DNA of 64,000 nucleotides from an uncultured Pelagibacteraceae bacterium. Lineage in GTDB: Bacteria; Pseudomonadota; Alphaproteobacteria; Pelagibacterales; Pelagibacteraceae. Below the pieces are notes generated by a model. That model was not told the origin of the DNA and ran no database searches. It worked only from the letters and a program-made list of their open reading frames with translations. The DNA lies in assembly GCA_902581405.1 (NCBI GenBank), contig CACHOJ010000002.1, forward strand, positions 62,001 to 126,000, read 5' to 3'. Both the position numbers and the translations under genes were made by a program. The first letter of the stretch is position 1. Every line of letters starts with the position of its first letter. Shown here in pieces: positions 1-8,379 of this stretch.

Positions 1-367
1 TTGTATAAAAATCAAAAGTATCATTCTCGAATGGCAACTTTTCTGCCTCTGCCACAACCCATTTTATGTTTTTATACTTTCTTAATCTTTTTTTACCTTT
101 TTCGATCATTTTCTTATTCGAATCTGAAGATGTAATTTCTCCATTCTTATCTGTATAGTCTAAAAATAATTTTCCCAGATCACCAGTGCCGCAAGCAACA
201 TCTAAATACTTTTTGTTTTTAGCTGGATTCATCCAATTCATAAGGTTTTTTTTCCAAATTCTATGAATTCCAAATGACATAAAATCATTCATCAAATCAT
301 ATTTATCGTAAACTTTATTAAATACGCCCTCGACGAGACCTGTTTTATTTTGAAGATTTTGTTGCAT
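1..367 (-). CDS. ubiE: UbiE C-methyltransferase (N-terminal part, cut by window edge)
   Basis: This is the N-terminal part (about 122 codons) of the SAM-dependent C-methyltransferase of ubiquinone synthesis; the gene runs off the left edge. Reading the minus strand from the ATG at 367 gives MQQNLQNKTGLVEGVF, then the family stretch YDLMNDFMSFGIHRIWK, then SAM motif I DVACGTGDLG. The YDxMNDxMSxGxHRxWK block is specific to UbiE/COQ5 rather than to general methyltransferases. The gene is divergent from mutM across 33 bp, so their promoters must share that gap or reach into coding sequence. Coq7, in the same pathway, is encoded about 10 kb away. The identity is secure; the catalytic C-terminal half cannot be checked here. 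Confidence 0.93.
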   Translation of the reverse strand, partial: MQQNLQNKTGLVEGVFNKVYDKYDLMNDFMSFGIHRIWKKNLMNWMNPAKNKKYLDVACGTGDLGKLFLDYTDKNGEITSSDSNKKMIEKGKKRLRKYKNIKWVVAEAEKLPFENDTFDFYT

Positions 368-400
368 ATAAATTATATTAAAACATTAATATAGTATGAA

Positions 401-1267
401 ATGCCTGAATTACCAGAAGTAGAAATCATCAAACAATCTTTGAATAAGAGTATTACAGGAAAGATTATTAAAGACATATTAATAAAAAATAGGAATTTGC
501 GGTTTAAGATCCCAAAAAATTTTGAAAAAAATATATTAAAAAAAAAAATTACTAAAGTAGATAGATTTTCAAAATACTTAATACTAAAATTTGAGGATAG
601 TTCTAATTTAATGATTCATCTTGGAATGTCAGGAACTATTCATTTAATCAGTAAATTCAGAAAAAAAAATTCTATAACAAATACTAGTTTTTATCATTCT
701 CCATTGTTACCCAAAAAGCATAATCATGTAGAAATGAAAATTGATAACTTTAAATTAATTTATAATGACCCAAGAAGATTTGGTTATTTTTCTTATTTTA
801 AAAGTGATGAACAAATAAATAATGTTTTTAAAAAATATGGGCCAGAGCCCTTCGACCCATTATTTAATAAAAACTATATTTTTAATTATTTCAAAAATAA
901 AAAAAAAAATATTAAAAATTTTTTGATTGATCAGAATTTTGTTTCTGGAATTGGTAATATTTATGCTAGTGAAATATTATTCCTGTGCAATATTTTACCA
1001 TCAAAAGAAGTAAGTTTGCTTACCTTAAATGATTGTCAAAAGATTTCTCATTTTTCAAAATTAATTTTAAAAAAAGCAATAGATAAAGGTGGCTCTAGCA
1101 TAAGAGATTTTAAAAATATAAGTGGAAATCAGGGTTCTTTCCAAAAAAATTTTAATGTTTATCAAAGAGAAAATAAAAATTGTTTAAAATATGGTTGCAA
1201 AGGCAGAATATACAAAAAAATTATTTCGAATAGATCAAGTTTTTTTTGTAATTTATGTCAAAAATGA
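401..1267 (+). CDS. mutM: Formamidopyrimidine-DNA glycosylase (Fpg/MutM)
   Basis: A base-excision repair enzyme that removes 8-oxoguanine and formamidopyrimidines and nicks the abasic site. The 288-residue protein starts MPELPEVE, where Pro2 (the N-terminal residue after Met removal) is the family nucleophile and the following Glu is also catalytic. NFVSGIGNIYASEILF in the middle is the helix-two-turn-helix region. The C-terminus carries a four-Cys zinc finger (C-x4-C near CLKYGC and C-x2-C in FFCNLCQK). Length is normal for the family (about 270-290). It lies between ubiE and rpsT, an arrangement common in alphaproteobacteria. The start is fixed by the invariant PELPEVE N-terminus. No oddities were seen. 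Confidence 0.96.
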   Translation: MPELPEVEIIKQSLNKSITGKIIKDILIKNRNLRFKIPKNFEKNILKKKITKVDRFSKYLILKFEDSSNLMIHLGMSGTIHLISKFRKKNSITNTSFYHSPLLPKKHNHVEMKIDNFKLIYNDPRRFGYFSYFKSDEQINNVFKKYGPEPFDPLFNKNYIFNYFKNKKKNIKNFLIDQNFVSGIGNIYASEILFLCNILPSKEVSLLTLNDCQKISHFSKLILKKAIDKGGSSIRDFKNISGNQGSFQKNFNVYQRENKNCLKYGCKGRIYKKIISNRSSFFCNLCQK

Positions 1268-1318
1268 AAAAATTAATTTATTGACCCAATCATTATCTGA
1301 AGATATACACTCACGCTA

Positions 1319-1579
1319 ATGGCAAATACTAAATCAGCAATAAAACGAACTAGAAAAATAAAAAGACAAACAACGGTTAATAAGTCTAGAAAAAGTCGCT
1401 TTAAGAACGCTTTAAAAAAAATGAAATCATTAATTGAAAAAAAAGACAAAAAAGAAGCTTTAGCCTTTCTCCCTAAGTTAAATTCAGAATTAATGTCAAT
1501 AGCAAAAACAGGTATTATAAAAAAACAAAATGCCTCAAGAAATGTTTCGAGAATAACTAAAAAAATAAATTCTCTTTAA
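1319..1579 (+). CDS. rpsT: 30S ribosomal protein S20
   Basis: A small basic protein that binds 16S rRNA early in 30S assembly. The 86-residue product begins MANTKSAIKRTRKIKRQ and contains the typical NASRNVSRITKKI C-terminal pattern, where S20 helices contact rRNA. Length matches the family (85-90). The gene sits 51 bp after mutM and 265 bp before dnaA. The rpsT-dnaA neighbourhood is frequent in alphaproteobacteria, which supports the identification. The Lys-rich composition is normal for S20 and is raised by the AT-rich codon use. Confidence 0.96.
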   Translation: MANTKSAIKRTRKIKRQTTVNKSRKSRFKNALKKMKSLIEKKDKKEALAFLPKLNSELMSIAKTGIIKKQNASRNVSRITKKINSL

Positions 1580-1721
1580 CAACTCCCAGTAGGTATATTT
1601 TTTTTTATACAACTTAAACGTACAATTAACCAAGACTTTACTATATCTAAAATTTTTTTGTAAAAAATTACTACATCTAGAAATATAAAAATTATAAATT
1701 TAATTTTCCTACCCCAATAGG

Positions 1722-1815
1722 TTGCAATAATATTTAATTAAAGATTCAATTTAGAATTTATTCAATCATAAATTTTATTTTTTTTATTTTTTGGAAATAA
1801 ACTTATTGCAATAAT
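1722..1815 (+). repeat. Two direct copies of TTGCAATAAT in the rpsT-dnaA gap
   Basis: The 265-bp rpsT-dnaA gap (1580-1844) contains no convincing ORF and is almost entirely A/T. Within it the 10-mer TTGCAATAAT occurs at 1722-1731 and 1806-1815, 84 bp apart, each followed by TTAAT-like sequence. The second copy lies within ATTGCAAT, a perfect 8-bp palindrome. No good match to the DnaA box TTATNCACA was seen. One near-match to a CtrA-type TTAA-N7-TTAA site (TTAACCAAGACTTTA) is at about 1628. The repeats could be regulatory sites for dnaA, but in such AT-rich DNA a chance repeat is quite possible. Confidence 0.3.
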
Positions 1816-1844
1816 TAATCAGAGGTCTTAAGTGGAACTCCTTC

Positions 1845-3260
1845 ATGAAAAATAACTTACACAATAATAAATCCCAAGAAAAAACAATTGATTGGCAACA
1901 GATCAAAATAGAAATGAGAGATAAGTTTGGGAGTGATATTTTTGAAAGCTGGATTAGAAAAATTGAATTAGTTGATGAATTTGAAAATTATATAATATTT
2001 TCAGTTTCAACAAGATTTATAAGAGACTGGATTGTATCTAGATATTTAGACCAAATATTACAGATAATTAAACAATATAAAAAAGAATTAATCAGAATTG
2101 AGTTCACAATTAAAAATAACAAAGATACAGAAATAACTGAAAAAAGTATTATATCTCAAAATCAAAATGAAAATAAAAATGACAATATTTCTTTTATAAA
2201 GGACTCATACCTTCAATATAATAGAATAGATCCAAATAAAAATTTTAAAAACTTCATAACTGGGGAAAGTAATAAGTTAGCATTTGAGGCTTCAAAAAAA
2301 GTTTCAAATGATATTGATCATTATAATCCTTTATATTTATATGGAGGAGTTGGAATGGGTAAAACTCATCTATTAAATGCCATTGGTTTAGAATTAAAAG
2401 AAAAAAATAAAGTGATGTTTATATCGGCAGAAAGATTTATGTACCAGTTTGTTAGATCAATTAAATCTAATGATATGGTAAAGTTTAAAGAATATTTTAG
2501 AAACACTGATATTTTATTAATTGATGATATTCAATTCATGAATGGAAAAGAGGCAATGCAGGAAGAATTCTTTCATACTTTTAATGCTTTGTTAGATAAA
2601 AATTCACAAATTATAATTTCAGCAGATAGACCGCCAAACAAACTTTCAAGAATTCAAGAGCGAATAAAATCTAGATTTTCAGGTGGTTTAGTAGTTGATA
2701 TTCAAAATCCTGATTACGAGCTTAGATATAAAATTATTAAATCTAAAACTGAGGAGATTAAACTTTCTTACTCAAATCAAGTATCTGTATCTGAAGAAAT
2801 TCAAAAATTTATAAGTACGGAAATAAAGACTAGCATAAGAGAATTAGTAGGAGCTTTAAATAGAATTGTCTCCTTTACAAGAATATATAGTAAAGAACCC
2901 AACTTATCAGAGGTTAAAATAGTTTTAAAAGATCTTCTTAATCTTACAGAAAATAAGGTAGATATTGATACAATTCAGACAATAGTATGCAAGTATTATA
3001 AGATTAGTAAAAATGAAATGCTTTCACCTAGAAGATCGAGATATCTTGTTAGACCTAGACAAACAGCAATTTATCTTGCCAAAATGTTAACATCTAAATC
3101 TTTGCCAGAAATTGGTAGATCTTTTTCTAATAGAGATCATACAACTGTTATTCATTCAGTTAAAACAATAGAAAGATTAAGAAAAGAGGACAGCGAGCTA
3201 AACATTAATATCGATAGTTTAAAAAATAAGATTTTGTATAATAAAGAAAATGAAGTTTAG
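1845..3260 (+). CDS. dnaA: Chromosomal replication initiator DnaA
   Basis: An AAA+ ATPase that binds DnaA boxes at oriC and melts the origin. The 471-residue protein has domain I at the N-terminus (WQQIKIEMRDKFGSDIFESWI, about residues 17-37), then a short Asn/Lys-rich linker. The AAA+ core has Walker A GGVGMGKTH near residue 167 and Walker B LLIDDIQF near 224. The C-terminal DNA-binding domain has the DnaA signature RDHTTVIHSVKTIE near 430. All expected motifs are intact. The ATG at 1845 follows the rpsT gap. Its 3' end overlaps dnaN by 11 bp, so the two are probably one transcript with coupled translation. Confidence 0.97.
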   Translation: MKNNLHNNKSQEKTIDWQQIKIEMRDKFGSDIFESWIRKIELVDEFENYIIFSVSTRFIRDWIVSRYLDQILQIIKQYKKELIRIEFTIKNNKDTEITEKSIISQNQNENKNDNISFIKDSYLQYNRIDPNKNFKNFITGESNKLAFEASKKVSNDIDHYNPLYLYGGVGMGKTHLLNAIGLELKEKNKVMFISAERFMYQFVRSIKSNDMVKFKEYFRNTDILLIDDIQFMNGKEAMQEEFFHTFNALLDKNSQIIISADRPPNKLSRIQERIKSRFSGGLVVDIQNPDYELRYKIIKSKTEEIKLSYSNQVSVSEEIQKFISTEIKTSIRELVGALNRIVSFTRIYSKEPNLSEVKIVLKDLLNLTENKVDIDTIQTIVCKYYKISKNEMLSPRRSRYLVRPRQTAIYLAKMLTSKSLPEIGRSFSNRDHTTVIHSVKTIERLRKEDSELNINIDSLKNKILYNKENEV

Positions 3261-4362
3261 CTTAAATCAACAAGATCTTCAAAAATCATTAAATTATTGT
3301 CAAGGTGTCATTGAAAAGAGAAGTACCTTACCTATTCTTTCAAACGTATTATTAGAGGTAAGTAATGGAAAATTAACGATTACAGCTACTGATCTTGACC
3401 TAATTTTCATTCATCAAATCCCAAATGTGGATATAATAGAAGAAGGAAAAACCACTTCAACATCGTCCACTTTATATGACATCGTCAGAAAATTTTCATC
3501 TGGTAGTAAAATAAATTTTTCAAATCCAAGTGAAAATAAATTACATTTAGAATCTGAAAAATCAGTTTTTAATCTCAATTGTATGAGTGCATCAGAATTT
3601 CCTTTAACAGAGGAAAATTTTAATGAAAATGAATTTTCTTTAAATTCAAAAGACTTACTTAAATTACTAAATAAGTGCAAGTTTTCTGTATCAAATGATG
3701 AGACTAGACATTATTTGAGTGGAATTTTTTTTCATCAGACAGAAGTTGATAATAAAATTTTTTTAACAGCTGCCGCCACTGACAGTCATAGAATGTCCAT
3801 ATCAAAGATAAGACTTCAAAATAAAGTACAGTTTGACCAAATAATTTTACCTAAAAAGACAATTTTTCAGCTCTGTTCTTTATTAGAGGATTATGAGGGA
3901 GAGGTAAAAATATCAAATGTAAAATCTAAAATAAAGTTTGAAATCGATAATAGCATATTAATATCTAAGCTTATTGATGGAAAATTTCCTAACTATGTTC
4001 AAGTTATACCCAAAGAAAATCAAAAAAAATTAGAAGTAGATTTAAAATTATTTCTTAATTCTGTAGACAGAGTTGCATCAGTATCGTTGGATAAAAAAGA
4101 TGGAGTTAAATTTAATCTTTCAAAAAATAATCTTGACCTATCTGTTAACAATACAAACAGTGGTGATGGTAAAGAAAGTCTAAGTGTTAAGTTTGACCAT
4201 GAATTAGACATAAGTTTTAACTCAAGATATTTAATTGATGTTGCCTCTCAACTAGATGGAGATAATATTGAGATTTATTTAAAAGACACAGGTTCACCAG
4301 CGCTAATAAGAGATCCTGCTGACTACGATAGTATTTATGTCGTAATGCCAATGAAGGGCTAA
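3250..4362 (+). CDS. dnaN: DNA polymerase III sliding clamp (beta subunit)
   Basis: The ring-shaped processivity clamp that tethers polymerase III to DNA. The 370-residue protein starts MKFSLNQQDLQKSLNYCQGVIEKRSTLPILSN, the standard clamp N-terminus (quoted here only as family pattern: TLPILSNVLLE). It ends with the clamp-typical DYDSIYVVMPM. Length equals the usual 365-375. The ATG lies inside the end of dnaA (11-bp overlap), the usual dnaA-dnaN pair. Many proteobacteria continue with recF-gyrB, but here a converging plsC follows immediately (4-bp overlap) and gyrB is about 42 kb away. Confidence 0.97.
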   Translation: MKFSLNQQDLQKSLNYCQGVIEKRSTLPILSNVLLEVSNGKLTITATDLDLIFIHQIPNVDIIEEGKTTSTSSTLYDIVRKFSSGSKINFSNPSENKLHLESEKSVFNLNCMSASEFPLTEENFNENEFSLNSKDLLKLLNKCKFSVSNDETRHYLSGIFFHQTEVDNKIFLTAAATDSHRMSISKIRLQNKVQFDQIILPKKTIFQLCSLLEDYEGEVKISNVKSKIKFEIDNSILISKLIDGKFPNYVQVIPKENQKKLEVDLKLFLNSVDRVASVSLDKKDGVKFNLSKNNLDLSVNNTNSGDGKESLSVKFDHELDISFNSRYLIDVASQLDGDNIEIYLKDTGSPALIRDPADYDSIYVVMPMKG

Positions 4363-5069
4363 TTCATCGATTTCAGTTCATTATATATTTTATCTTCAAT
4401 AAAAGTTATAAATTCTGTTGAACTCATTCCTGGTCTTACAGGTGGAAGGATTGATATTATTATTGTTTTTTTTGTACTTAATTTTCCACTTTTAGGCCAT
4501 ACAATTCCAGAATTTATTGCAACAGGCTGACAATTTATTTTTAATTCTTCATAAATCCTTCCTACTCCCTTTTTAAAAGGTACAATTTCACTGGGCAAAA
4601 CTCTTGTTCCTTGTGGAAAAATAATTATTGGTCTATTAGAGATTTTTACAAATTTTTTGATTTTATCGATTAATCCAAGATTATCTTTACTAATTTTATT
4701 TCTATTAATAGATATAGAACCTATCTTTTTCAAATACCAACCAAACACTGGAATTTTAATTAATTCATATTTTAGGATAAAAATTGGTGAATTAAAAATT
4801 GTTTGTAAATAAAAGGTTTCAAACATAGATTGATGTGAGCAAGCAATAAAAAATTTTTCATTTCTAATTATATTTTCTTTTCCATGAATAATAATTTTTG
4901 TCTGTAAAAAAAATTGTAAACAAATACCCGACCATCTTCCCATTAATTTTCCACCAAATAAAACTATTCTAGTTGGCATTAATAATGTTGGTAGAAATAA
5001 TATTGATATTATTGAAATACCTAAAAAGAAAAAAAATAGAAATGAATATTTTCTTATCATCTTTTTCAA
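4359..5069 (-). CDS. plsC: 1-acyl-sn-glycerol-3-phosphate acyltransferase (PlsC family)
   Basis: An inner-membrane enzyme that adds the second acyl chain to lysophosphatidate to form phosphatidate. The 236-residue protein has an N-terminal hydrophobic segment (about residues 8-30), motif I as SHQSMFETFY near 95, and motif III as FPQGTR near 153. Motif I has the form H-x4-E instead of the more common H-x4-D, and motif III has Gln where FPEGTR is usual. Motif IV-like INSGIVWP follows. It is the last gene of the minus-strand argH-lptM-lysA-plsC run and begins 3 bp after lysA. The general function is secure; substrate preference is not readable. Confidence 0.88.
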   Translation of the reverse strand: MKKMIRKYSFLFFFFLGISIISILFLPTLLMPTRIVLFGGKLMGRWSGICLQFFLQTKIIIHGKENIIRNEKFFIACSHQSMFETFYLQTIFNSPIFILKYELIKIPVFGWYLKKIGSISINRNKISKDNLGLIDKIKKFVKISNRPIIIFPQGTRVLPSEIVPFKKGVGRIYEELKINCQPVAINSGIVWPKSGKLSTKKTIIISILPPVRPGMSSTEFITFIEDKIYNELKSMN

Positions 5070-5072
5070 AAA

Positions 5073-6287
5073 CTAAATTAAATCTTCTAGTTTTTGTCTT
5101 TTTTTTATTACATTAATTTTAGACCCTTTTATCAATATTTCAGCTGGTTTTGGTCTTATGTTATAATTTGAACTCAATGATGAACCATAGGCTCCAACAT
5201 CACAAATAATAATATAATCATTTTCATTTAATTTTTGAAACTTATTTGTCGTCAAAAATTTATCTGTTGTTTCACAAATAGGACCAACAAAATCATAGCT
5301 TTTATGAGTCATTTTTTTTGTTTTTTTTAATGGTATAATCCTATGTTCTGCACCATACAATGCAGGCCTCATAAAATCGTTCATTGCTGCATCCATTATG
5401 ACAAAATCTTTTTTTGAGCTTTCTTTTATATAAATAATTTTTGAAATTAATATTCCACTATCACCTATTATTGATCTTCCAGGCTCAAAGATAATTTTAG
5501 CTTTATTTTTTTTTAAAAATTTGTTTATTATTTGGTTGTATTTTTTAAAATCAAATTTTTTATTATCTTTATTGTAGTCAATTCCCATTCCACCACCAAG
5601 ATCTATATACTCAAATTTAAAATCCATTTTTTTAATTAATTTATCTAATACGTTAAGCATTTTTTGATAAGGTTTGTGATCAAGAATTTGACTACCAATA
5701 TGAACGCTTAAACACTTCAAATTCAAAAATTTTGAGTTTTTAATATATTTTGAAACCTCAATAAATATTTTCTCATTAATTCCAAATTTATTTTCTTTCT
5801 TACCTGTTGAAATTTGTTTAAGCGTTTTTGCATCAGTGTTTGGATTTAATCTAATACCAATATCTACTTTTTTCTTTTTTGATCTTGCAATAGCTTCAAC
5901 CACTAAAATTTCACTTCTTGACTCACAATTAATCAATAAAATATTTTTATCAATTGCATAAAGTAGTTCTGATTTAGTTTTACCTACACCAGAAAATACA
6001 ATTTTTTTTGGATTCACTCCAGCCTTTAGAGCAATCATCAACTCTCCTTTAGAAACGACATCAGCACCTAAACCATTATTTTTAATTTCCTTCAGTATTT
6101 CTAAATTAGAATTTGATTTTGTTGAAAAACAAATTATTGGAGAAAAAGATTTGAAACTTTCTTTAAATTTTTTTATGTTTTCTTTTATTCTTTTTTGCGA
6201 GTAACAAAAAATTGGTGTTTCAAATTTTTGTACTACTTTTTTTAGACTACAATTTTCGACAGTAAAAATATTATTGGTATATTTCAT
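5073..6287 (-). CDS. lysA: Diaminopimelate decarboxylase
   Basis: A PLP enzyme catalysing the last step of lysine synthesis, meso-diaminopimelate to L-lysine plus CO2. The 404-residue fold-III protein has the PLP-lysine region ICFSTKSNSN near residue 55, GGGMGID near 232, an EPGR motif near 268 (phosphate/substrate binding), and the catalytic Cys region VGPICETTD near 335. Length is normal (about 415-430, slightly short). Its start overlaps the small LptM-like gene by 17 bp, so the pair is probably translated together. With dapD and dapE near 61-63 kb it gives three lysine-pathway genes in the window. Confidence 0.95.
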   Translation of the reverse strand: MKYTNNIFTVENCSLKKVVQKFETPIFCYSQKRIKENIKKFKESFKSFSPIICFSTKSNSNLEILKEIKNNGLGADVVSKGELMIALKAGVNPKKIVFSGVGKTKSELLYAIDKNILLINCESRSEILVVEAIARSKKKKVDIGIRLNPNTDAKTLKQISTGKKENKFGINEKIFIEVSKYIKNSKFLNLKCLSVHIGSQILDHKPYQKMLNVLDKLIKKMDFKFEYIDLGGGMGIDYNKDNKKFDFKKYNQIINKFLKKNKAKIIFEPGRSIIGDSGILISKIIYIKESSKKDFVIMDAAMNDFMRPALYGAEHRIIPLKKTKKMTHKSYDFVGPICETTDKFLTTNKFQKLNENDYIIICDVGAYGSSLSSNYNIRPKPAEILIKGSKINVIKKRQKLEDLI

Positions 6288-6435
6288 TTTTTTTTAGCAT
6301 TTTAAAAACTTTGTTTGTATCCTTTAAAAACATTGTACTATCGTTTAAAAATGCTTCAAATTTTGGATCATTTTTTCTTCCACAAGAAATTAAAAAAACC
6401 AGACACATAGTAATTAAAAGTAAATTTTTTAACAT
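6271..6435 (-). CDS. lptM: Small LptM (YifL)-type lipoprotein
   Basis: A short ORF of 54 codons between argH and lysA. From the ATG at 6435 it reads MLKNLLLITMCLVFLISC, a signal peptide ending in the lipobox L-I-S-C with lipidated Cys18, followed by GRKNDPKFEAFLND. The CGRK...P start of the mature part resembles the LptM pattern C-G-x-K-G-P. LptM genes next to lysA or dapF are common in proteobacteria, and in E. coli LptM assists oxidation and assembly of the LPS transporter LptDE. It starts 1 bp after argH and overlaps lysA by 17 bp. The lipoprotein call is strong; the LptM name rests on motif plus synteny, and Asn-Asp replaces the usual Gly. Confidence 0.75.
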   Translation of the reverse strand: MLKNLLLITMCLVFLISCGRKNDPKFEAFLNDSTMFLKDTNKVFKMLKKNEIYQ

Positions 6436-6436
6436 A

Positions 6437-7825
6437 TTATTTCTTTTTATAACTTAATATCATCTTCTTTATATTCTCAAAAGAAGTTCCTCCATAAGAA
6501 ACTTTAGAATTTACAGATTTTTTTAGTTCAAACACTTTTAGAACATCAGATGTTAATCCTTTTTCAATTTTGTTAATCTCTTTCATAGATAATTCCGATA
6601 ATTTCTTTTTATTTTTTTCAGCGTAATTTATGATTTTAGCAGTTTGAAGATAAGCTTTTCTGAATGGATAATTTAATTCTCTGACCATGTGATCCGCTAA
6701 GTCAGTTGCAGTTATGTATCCACTTTCTGCAAGTTCAAGCATTCTTTTTTTGTTTGGTGTAAAATTTTTGAGAACATCATTTAATATTATCAAAGAATTT
6801 TTTAATTGGTCGTATGATGTAAATACAATTTCTTTGTCATCTTGCAAATCTTTAAAATAAGACAACGGCAATCCTTTTAATGTTGTTAACATTGAAAAAA
6901 GATTTCCAAAAATTAAACCTGTTTTGCCTCTCAAGTATTCTAATGGATCAGGATTTTTCTTTTGGGGCATAATAGATGAGCCAGTTACAATCTTGTCATT
7001 TAAACTAATAAGTTTAAAAGCATCAGAATTCCAAATTATAAATTCTTCAGCAATTCTTGAAATATGAACGGCGCATGCAGAACATGAATAAAGAAAATCA
7101 ATTACAAAATCTCTATCAGATACAGTATCAATTGAATTTTTTGTTGGTCTTTCAAAGCCCAATTTTTTAGTAGTATAAAACCTATCAATTTTGAATGAAG
7201 TACCAGTTAAAGCAGCTACACCTAGTGGATTTTCATTGATACTATCTAAATTGTTTTCAAATCTTTTTTTATCTCTAATAAACATTTCTACATAAGCCAT
7301 CAAATAATGTGCAAAAGAAACTGGTTGTGCATTTTTAAGATGTGTAAAACCTGGCATAATTGTTTCAACATTTTTTTCTGCTTTTTTTAAAATATTTTTA
7401 GTTATTGAATCTATATTTTTAATAATTTCTTTATTTGCTTTTTTTAGCCAAATTTTAAAATCAGTTACAACTTGGTCATTTCTTGATCTTGCAGTATGGA
7501 TATATCCAGCATCTTCACCTATAAGTTCAAAAAGTCTACTTTCTATATTCATATGAATATCTTCAAGTTTATCATTAAAAATAAATTTCTTCTTTACGAT
7601 TTCATTTCTAATTCTATTAAGTCCCCAAATAATCTTGCTTTTTATTTTGAAATTTATAATTTTTTGTTTGAATAGCATCTCAACATGCACAATTGATGCT
7701 TCAATATCTTCTTTAAATAATCTTTTATCTATTGAGAGGGATCCGCCAACTTTTTTAAATAGATTTGTTGAATTTTTCTTTATTCTTGTATTCCAAATTG
7801 GCAGATTGTTTTTATTTTTTCCCAT
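6437..7825 (-). CDS. argH: Argininosuccinate lyase
   Basis: The final enzyme of arginine synthesis, splitting argininosuccinate into arginine and fumarate. The 462-residue protein shows the fumarase/aspartase superfamily signature GSSIMPQKKNPD near residue 280 (catalytic Ser loop), TARSRNDQV near 112 and GFTHLKNAQP near 160 (the family GYTHLQxAQP). Length is typical (about 460). It is the first gene of the minus-strand argH-lptM-lysA-plsC run. Its ATG is 23 bp from the divergent tlpA-like gene, leaving very little promoter space. argB, from the same pathway, is at the right edge of the window. Confidence 0.96.
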   Translation of the reverse strand: MGKNKNNLPIWNTRIKKNSTNLFKKVGGSLSIDKRLFKEDIEASIVHVEMLFKQKIINFKIKSKIIWGLNRIRNEIVKKKFIFNDKLEDIHMNIESRLFELIGEDAGYIHTARSRNDQVVTDFKIWLKKANKEIIKNIDSITKNILKKAEKNVETIMPGFTHLKNAQPVSFAHYLMAYVEMFIRDKKRFENNLDSINENPLGVAALTGTSFKIDRFYTTKKLGFERPTKNSIDTVSDRDFVIDFLYSCSACAVHISRIAEEFIIWNSDAFKLISLNDKIVTGSSIMPQKKNPDPLEYLRGKTGLIFGNLFSMLTTLKGLPLSYFKDLQDDKEIVFTSYDQLKNSLIILNDVLKNFTPNKKRMLELAESGYITATDLADHMVRELNYPFRKAYLQTAKIINYAEKNKKKLSELSMKEINKIEKGLTSDVLKVFELKKSVNSKVSYGGTSFENIKKMILSYKKK

Positions 7826-7848
7826 GATATTTAATTATCTTAATTTAT

Positions 7849-8379
7849 ATGAAAACCATTTTTTTTAATTTTCTTATTATAATATTTTACTTAATATCAT
7901 CTAGCGCCTTATATTCAATAGAACCTCCAGAAATTAAGAATCTTATAGTACATAAAGATAAGAAAAAAATTGAAAATATAGAGTTTATCAAATCTGAAAA
8001 TCAAAAAGTAAGTTTAGATTCTTATAAATCTAACCCACTAATAATAAATTTCTGGGCGACTTGGTGTGCTCCCTGTAAAAAAGAAATGCCCTCTTTGGAT
8101 AAATTAAAAACTTTAAGAGAATTTAATAATATTAATATTATTCCAATAAATATCGGCGGAGACAAATATGAAAAATCAAAAAAATTTTTTAATGAACTTA
8201 ATATAATCAATCTTGAAATATTTACAGGATCTGGTCCAGAGTTTTCGCAGCTATTTAAACTTCGAGGATTACCAACAACAATACTAATTGATAGAAATGG
8301 TTTTGAAGTTGGAAGAATAGTTGGTTATATTGACTTTAATGAGCAATCATTGATCGATTGGATATCAAAAAATTTATGA
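7849..8379 (+). CDS. tlpA: TlpA/ResA-like periplasmic thioredoxin
   Basis: A secreted or membrane-anchored thiol-disulfide protein of 176 residues. An N-terminal hydrophobic stretch (about residues 3-22) is a signal peptide or anchor. The thioredoxin fold follows with active site WATWCAPCKKEMP (CAPC) near residue 70 and the cis-proline loop RGLPTTILID near 143. The family reduces disulfides in the periplasm, often for cytochrome c maturation; the exact partner cannot be read here. The TGA stop overlaps the ATG of the following esterase (ATGA). In many alphaproteobacteria tlpA is divergent from argH and precedes lysA, so the context fits. Confidence 0.87.
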   Translation: MKTIFFNFLIIIFYLISSSALYSIEPPEIKNLIVHKDKKKIENIEFIKSENQKVSLDSYKSNPLIINFWATWCAPCKKEMPSLDKLKTLREFNNINIIPINIGGDKYEKSKKFFNELNIINLEIFTGSGPEFSQLFKLRGLPTTILIDRNGFEVGRIVGYIDFNEQSLIDWISKNL

